Part shown: piece after piece, positions 5,455-8,204 of the stretch
Position numbering within the stretch: the stretch's first letter is position 1
Layout: every line of letters starts with the position of its first letter
NCBI GenBank assembly: GCA_035478255.1
Contig: DATIJV010000088.1
Location: 1 to 8,204 of the forward strand
Reading direction: 5' to 3'
Length of the DNA stretch: 8,204 bases
Source: DATIJJ01 sp035478255
GTDB taxonomy: Bacteria; Pseudomonadota; Gammaproteobacteria; DSM-16500
Made by a program: the position numbers and the translations under genes
The notes under the pieces: model-generated
Database searches by the model: none
Told to the model about the DNA's origin: nothing
The model's input: the letters and a program-made list of their open reading frames with translations, nothing else

Positions 5455-6543
5455 ATGCACCGCGTATTGATTGTAGGCGCAGGAAAAATCGGTTCATTGA
5501 TTGCAAGCTTGTTATCTCATTCAAATGATTATCGTATTTTTTTGTCGGATATTCATGCTGATTCCTCGCGCTTACAAAAATTATTTTCCAATACTTCTCA
5601 TCTTGAATTAGTTAAACTCGACGCAGAAAATTCAGAAACCCTCTCTGAATTTTTACGAAAAAATCCCGCCGATTCGATCATTTCCAGTTTGCCTTATTAT
5701 CACAATATTGCAATTGCCAATCTCGCAAAAAAATTCAATTTAAATTATTTTGATTTGACTGAAGATACGAAAATAGCGCATGCCGTTACGAAATTATCGA
5801 AAAATTCAAATAAAGCATTTGTGCCGCAATGCGGATTGGCGCCCGGATTTATCAGCATTGTTGCCAATGATTTAATGCGTCATTTTCCAAAATTAGATAC
5901 TGTCAAAATGCGTGTTGGTGCATTGCCGTTAAATATCAGCAATGCTTTACAATATTCTTTGACATGGTCAACGGATGGCTTGATCAATGAATATGGAAAT
6001 CTTTGCCAGGCAATTGTCAATGGCGAAGAAGTCTATTTAATGCCGCTAGATGATCTGGAAGAAATTAAAATTGACGGGCTGACTTATGAAGCATTCAATA
6101 CCTCAGGCGGCATTGGCAGTCTTGCAACTTCTTATCAAGGTAAAGTTAAAAACATCAATTACAAAACCATTCGTTATCCGGGCCATTGTGAAAAAATGCG
6201 TTTTTTGATGAATGATCTCAATTTAAACTTTGATAGAGAAACTTTAAAACGAATTTTAGAAAATTCTCTTCCATCGACTGTACAAGATGTTGTACTAGTT
6301 TATGTTTCAGTCACCGGGACTCAAGATGGATTATTCAGAGAAAAAAATTATGTAAAAAAATTCTATTCTAAAAAAATAAATAACAATCGCTGGTCTGCAA
6401 TTCAATTAACTACCGCTTCAGCGATTTGCGCAGTCGTCGACATAGTGGTAACACATCCTGACAAATTTAAAGGATTTGTCAAACAGGAACAGTTTTCACT
6501 GGATGATTTAATACAAAATCGTTTTGGGCAATATTATGCATAA
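5455..6543 (+). CDS. Saccharopine dehydrogenase-family oxidoreductase, probably lysine 6-dehydrogenase
   Basis: A 362-residue NAD(P)-dependent oxidoreductase. A Rossmann glycine motif GAGKIG (8-13) starts the protein. Further family blocks are SSLPYYHN (77-84), DLTED (100-104), QCGLAPGF (125-132), TSGGIGSL (216-223) and RYPGHCEKM (240-248). The length fits lysine 6-dehydrogenase better than the roughly 440-480-residue saccharopine reductases. Lysine 6-dehydrogenase converts L-lysine and NAD+ to 2-aminoadipate 6-semialdehyde and ammonia; the semialdehyde cyclises to piperideine-6-carboxylate. The next gene, overlapping by 8 bp, encodes the enzyme that oxidises this product, which strongly supports a lysine-degrading role. 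AAGGA lies eight bases before the ATG at 5455. No strong promoter is visible in the 27-bp gap upstream. A saccharopine dehydrogenase working in the catabolic direction is the main alternative. Confidence 0.85.
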   Translation: MHRVLIVGAGKIGSLIASLLSHSNDYRIFLSDIHADSSRLQKLFSNTSHLELVKLDAENSETLSEFLRKNPADSIISSLPYYHNIAIANLAKKFNLNYFDLTEDTKIAHAVTKLSKNSNKAFVPQCGLAPGFISIVANDLMRHFPKLDTVKMRVGALPLNISNALQYSLTWSTDGLINEYGNLCQAIVNGEEVYLMPLDDLEEIKIDGLTYEAFNTSGGIGSLATSYQGKVKNINYKTIRYPGHCEKMRFLMNDLNLNFDRETLKRILENSLPSTVQDVVLVYVSVTGTQDGLFREKNYVKKFYSKKINNNRWSAIQLTTASAICAVVDIVVTHPDKFKGFVKQEQFSLDDLIQNRFGQYYA

Positions 6544-8059
6544 TTTTTTAGAAAAATTAAAACTAACGAAAAATAATTCTGGAACAAGCACGAGATCAGA
6601 CTGGTGGTCAGATTCCACAGAAAATGGCAAAATTATTTCCTATAATCCAACAGACGAGGAAAGCATCGGTTCTGTTTACAATTGCTCTGAAAAAGATTAC
6701 GAGCGCGTTATTACAGAGTCGAACCAGACATTTCTTTCATGGCGAAATATCCCAGCTCCTAAACGCGGTGAAATTATTCGGCAAATCGGCGATGAATTAC
6801 GCCAGCATAAAGAAGCACTAGGCAATCTGGTTTCCCTCGAAATGGGAAAATCCAGACAGGAAGGATTGGGTGAAGTGCAAGAAATGATAGACATGGCAGA
6901 CTTAGCGGTCGGTCAAGCACGTATGTTATATGGGCAAACCATGCATTCAGAGCGGCCTCTACATCGCATGTATGAACAATGGCATCCTTTGGGTATAGTC
7001 GGCGTGATTACAGCATTTAATTTTCCGGTTGCAGTGTGGGCATGGAATGCGTTTGTTGCAGCGATTTGCGGCAATACGGTTGTGTGGAAACCCTCACACA
7101 AAACACCGCTTTGCGCAGTTGCCGTGCAACATGTTTGTAACAGCGTAATGAAAAAAAATAATCTGCAAGGAATTTTTTCGCTTTTTATTTCTGACGATAA
7201 CTCATTCGCAAAAAATTTTGTTAATGATAAACGTGTATCGATTATTTCTTTCACCGGTTCAACATCAGTCGGCCGAGAGGTTTATGAAAATATTGCGCGA
7301 CGATTAGGGCGTGCATTACTGGAGTTAAGCGGAAATAATGCGATTATTGTGGATGAAACAGCCGATTTAAAATTAGCCGTACCCGCAATTGTATTTGGTG
7401 CGGTCGGTACAGCAGGCCAGCGTTGTACAACAACACGTCGTTTATTCGTGCAAGAAAAAATTTATGAAAAATTAATTTCAGCGTTAGCAAATGTCTATCC
7501 AAAAATTAAAATTGGTGATCCACTCGATGAAAAAAATCTTATGGGGCCGTTAATCGACAAAGAAGCAGTCGAGCAATATAAAATAACAATAGCTGATATC
7601 AAAAAAGCAGGGGGTAATATTTTATTTGGCGGTAACGCGCTCAATCGCCCAGGCTATTTCGTTGAACCGACTTTAGTCGAAGCACAAAATAATTGGGATG
7701 TCGTGCAGCGCGAAACATTCGCACCTATTTTGTATGTTATGAAATACAAAACATTAGAAGAAGCGATTTCAATGCAAAATCATTCGGAACATGGATTATC
7801 TTCTTCGCTATTCACCAATCATCTTAAACATGCAGAAATATTTTTATCTGCGCGCGGCAGCGACTGTGGAATTGCAAACATCAACATCGGCACGTCGGGT
7901 GCTGAAATTGGCGGTGCGTTTGGTGGAGAAAAAGATACAGGCGGTGGCCGTGAAGCAGGATCTGATGCATGGAAAGCATATATGCGTCGTCAAACAAATA
8001 CAATAAACTGGAGTGATGCGTTACCTTTAGCGCAAGGTATTAAATTTGATATTGGATGA
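6536..8059 (+). CDS. amaB: ALDH7-family aldehyde dehydrogenase: piperideine-6-carboxylate / 2-aminoadipate semialdehyde dehydrogenase
   Basis: A 507-residue NAD+-dependent dehydrogenase closely resembling human antiquitin (ALDH7A1) and bacterial AmaB/Pcd along its whole length. Shared blocks include IPAPKRGEI, ITAFNFP (158-164), FTGS (239-242), the general-base glutamate in LLELSGNN (Glu263), the catalytic cysteine in GTAGQRCTT (Cys297), and the family-typical GAEIGGAFGGEK and PLAQGIKF near the C-terminus. It oxidises 2-aminoadipate 6-semialdehyde to 2-aminoadipate, the step after lysine 6-dehydrogenase. The ATG at 6536 overlaps the upstream stop by 8 bases (ATGCATAA), indicating translational coupling. 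An in-frame TTG at 6524 would add four residues but lies deeper in the upstream gene and is less likely. Only a weak GGG-type ribosome binding site is present, consistent with coupling. Confidence 0.93.
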   Translation: MHNFLEKLKLTKNNSGTSTRSDWWSDSTENGKIISYNPTDEESIGSVYNCSEKDYERVITESNQTFLSWRNIPAPKRGEIIRQIGDELRQHKEALGNLVSLEMGKSRQEGLGEVQEMIDMADLAVGQARMLYGQTMHSERPLHRMYEQWHPLGIVGVITAFNFPVAVWAWNAFVAAICGNTVVWKPSHKTPLCAVAVQHVCNSVMKKNNLQGIFSLFISDDNSFAKNFVNDKRVSIISFTGSTSVGREVYENIARRLGRALLELSGNNAIIVDETADLKLAVPAIVFGAVGTAGQRCTTTRRLFVQEKIYEKLISALANVYPKIKIGDPLDEKNLMGPLIDKEAVEQYKITIADIKKAGGNILFGGNALNRPGYFVEPTLVEAQNNWDVVQRETFAPILYVMKYKTLEEAISMQNHSEHGLSSSLFTNHLKHAEIFLSARGSDCGIANINIGTSGAEIGGAFGGEKDTGGGREAGSDAWKAYMRRQTNTINWSDALPLAQGIKFDIG

Positions 8060-8067
8060 AAGTATAC

Positions 8068-8113
8068 CTCTCGCAGATGAGTTTTAGGTTTTTTAGCGCT
8101 CAGATTGCGAGAG
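8068..8113. repeat. Inverted repeat after the lysine operon
   Basis: CTCTCGCA (8068-8075) and TGCGAGAG (8106-8113) are perfect complements, extended inward by GAG/CTC after a small internal mismatch. The loop is about 18 bases and includes a run of six T. It starts eight bases after the stop of the ALDH7 gene. It could help end transcription, although it lacks a T-run directly after the stem. Confidence 0.45.
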
Positions 8114-8114
8114 A

Positions 8115-8191
8115 TTTAAACGTTCTGATTGAGAAAAATCGCAGCTGTAGCTCTTTCTACAGCGAGATTTTTCGATTGAAGAACGTTTAAA
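8115..8191. repeat. 77-bp inverted repeat, REP/MITE-like or strong stem-loop
   Basis: The outer 12 bases TTTAAACGTTCT (8115-8126) pair perfectly with the inverted copy ending at 8191. A six-base symmetrical mismatch follows, in which both arms read GATTGA on the plus strand. Then come GAAAAATC paired with GATTTTTC, a small bulge, and CTGTAG paired with CTACAG around a six-base loop. It has no coding capacity. It may be a dispersed intergenic repeat or, with the preceding hairpin, the end of the lysine operon transcript. The last 13 bases of the window show nothing. Confidence 0.6.
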
Positions 8192-8204
8192 GGTCGATGC
8201 AATA

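Noticed and set aside
6524..6535. TTG at 6524 as the start of the ALDH7 gene
   Set aside because: It adds only four residues outside family homology and lies inside the upstream gene; the ATG at 6536 gives a typical coupled overlap.

Overview
The window looks like chromosomal DNA of an AT-rich gammaproteobacterium. The evidence is a tRNA-Tyr(GTA)/Gly(TCC)/Thr(GGT) cluster in the order seen upstream of tufB in E. coli, a clearly proteobacterial PriA, and mostly CCA-encoded tRNAs. An intracellular lineage such as the Legionellales (Legionella/Coxiella relatives) would fit the base composition, the two orphan proteins and the lysine-catabolic gene pair. That placement is inference; no marker in the window decides it.

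Layout. Positions 1-270 (minus strand) hold three tRNA genes read towards position 1, where tuf would be expected just outside the window. Positions 271-612 hold their probable promoter, a 167-bp near-perfect palindrome (317-483) that looks like a MITE, and a small perfect stem-loop. Positions 613-1411 (minus) hold tRNA-Arg(CCT) followed by a C-terminally truncated FRG-domain gene. Positions 1470-2540 (minus) hold an intact tRNA-Leu(CAA), one orphan gene for a protein with two probable membrane segments, and a displaced 26-bp copy of the tRNA-Leu 3' end. This is the signature of a small island inserted at the tRNA, with no integrase left. Positions 2591-4594 (minus) hold priA, divergent from a plus-strand orphan gene (4654-5427). 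Positions 5455-8059 (plus) hold a lysine 6-dehydrogenase-like gene and an ALDH7-family dehydrogenase that overlap by 8 bp. The last 140 bases hold two adjacent inverted repeats.

How the genes work together. The two dehydrogenases probably form a module that oxidises L-lysine to 2-aminoadipate semialdehyde (in equilibrium with piperideine-6-carboxylate) and then to 2-aminoadipate. PriA restarts stalled replication forks; this copy appears to lack the winged-helix domain of E. coli PriA. The tRNA stretch behaves like an accessory hot spot: each of two single-gene cargos lies directly downstream of a tRNA, on the same strand.

The most interesting items are the mini-island at tRNA-Leu with its T-arm-like sequences, the palindromic element abutting the tRNA operon promoter, and the shortened PriA.
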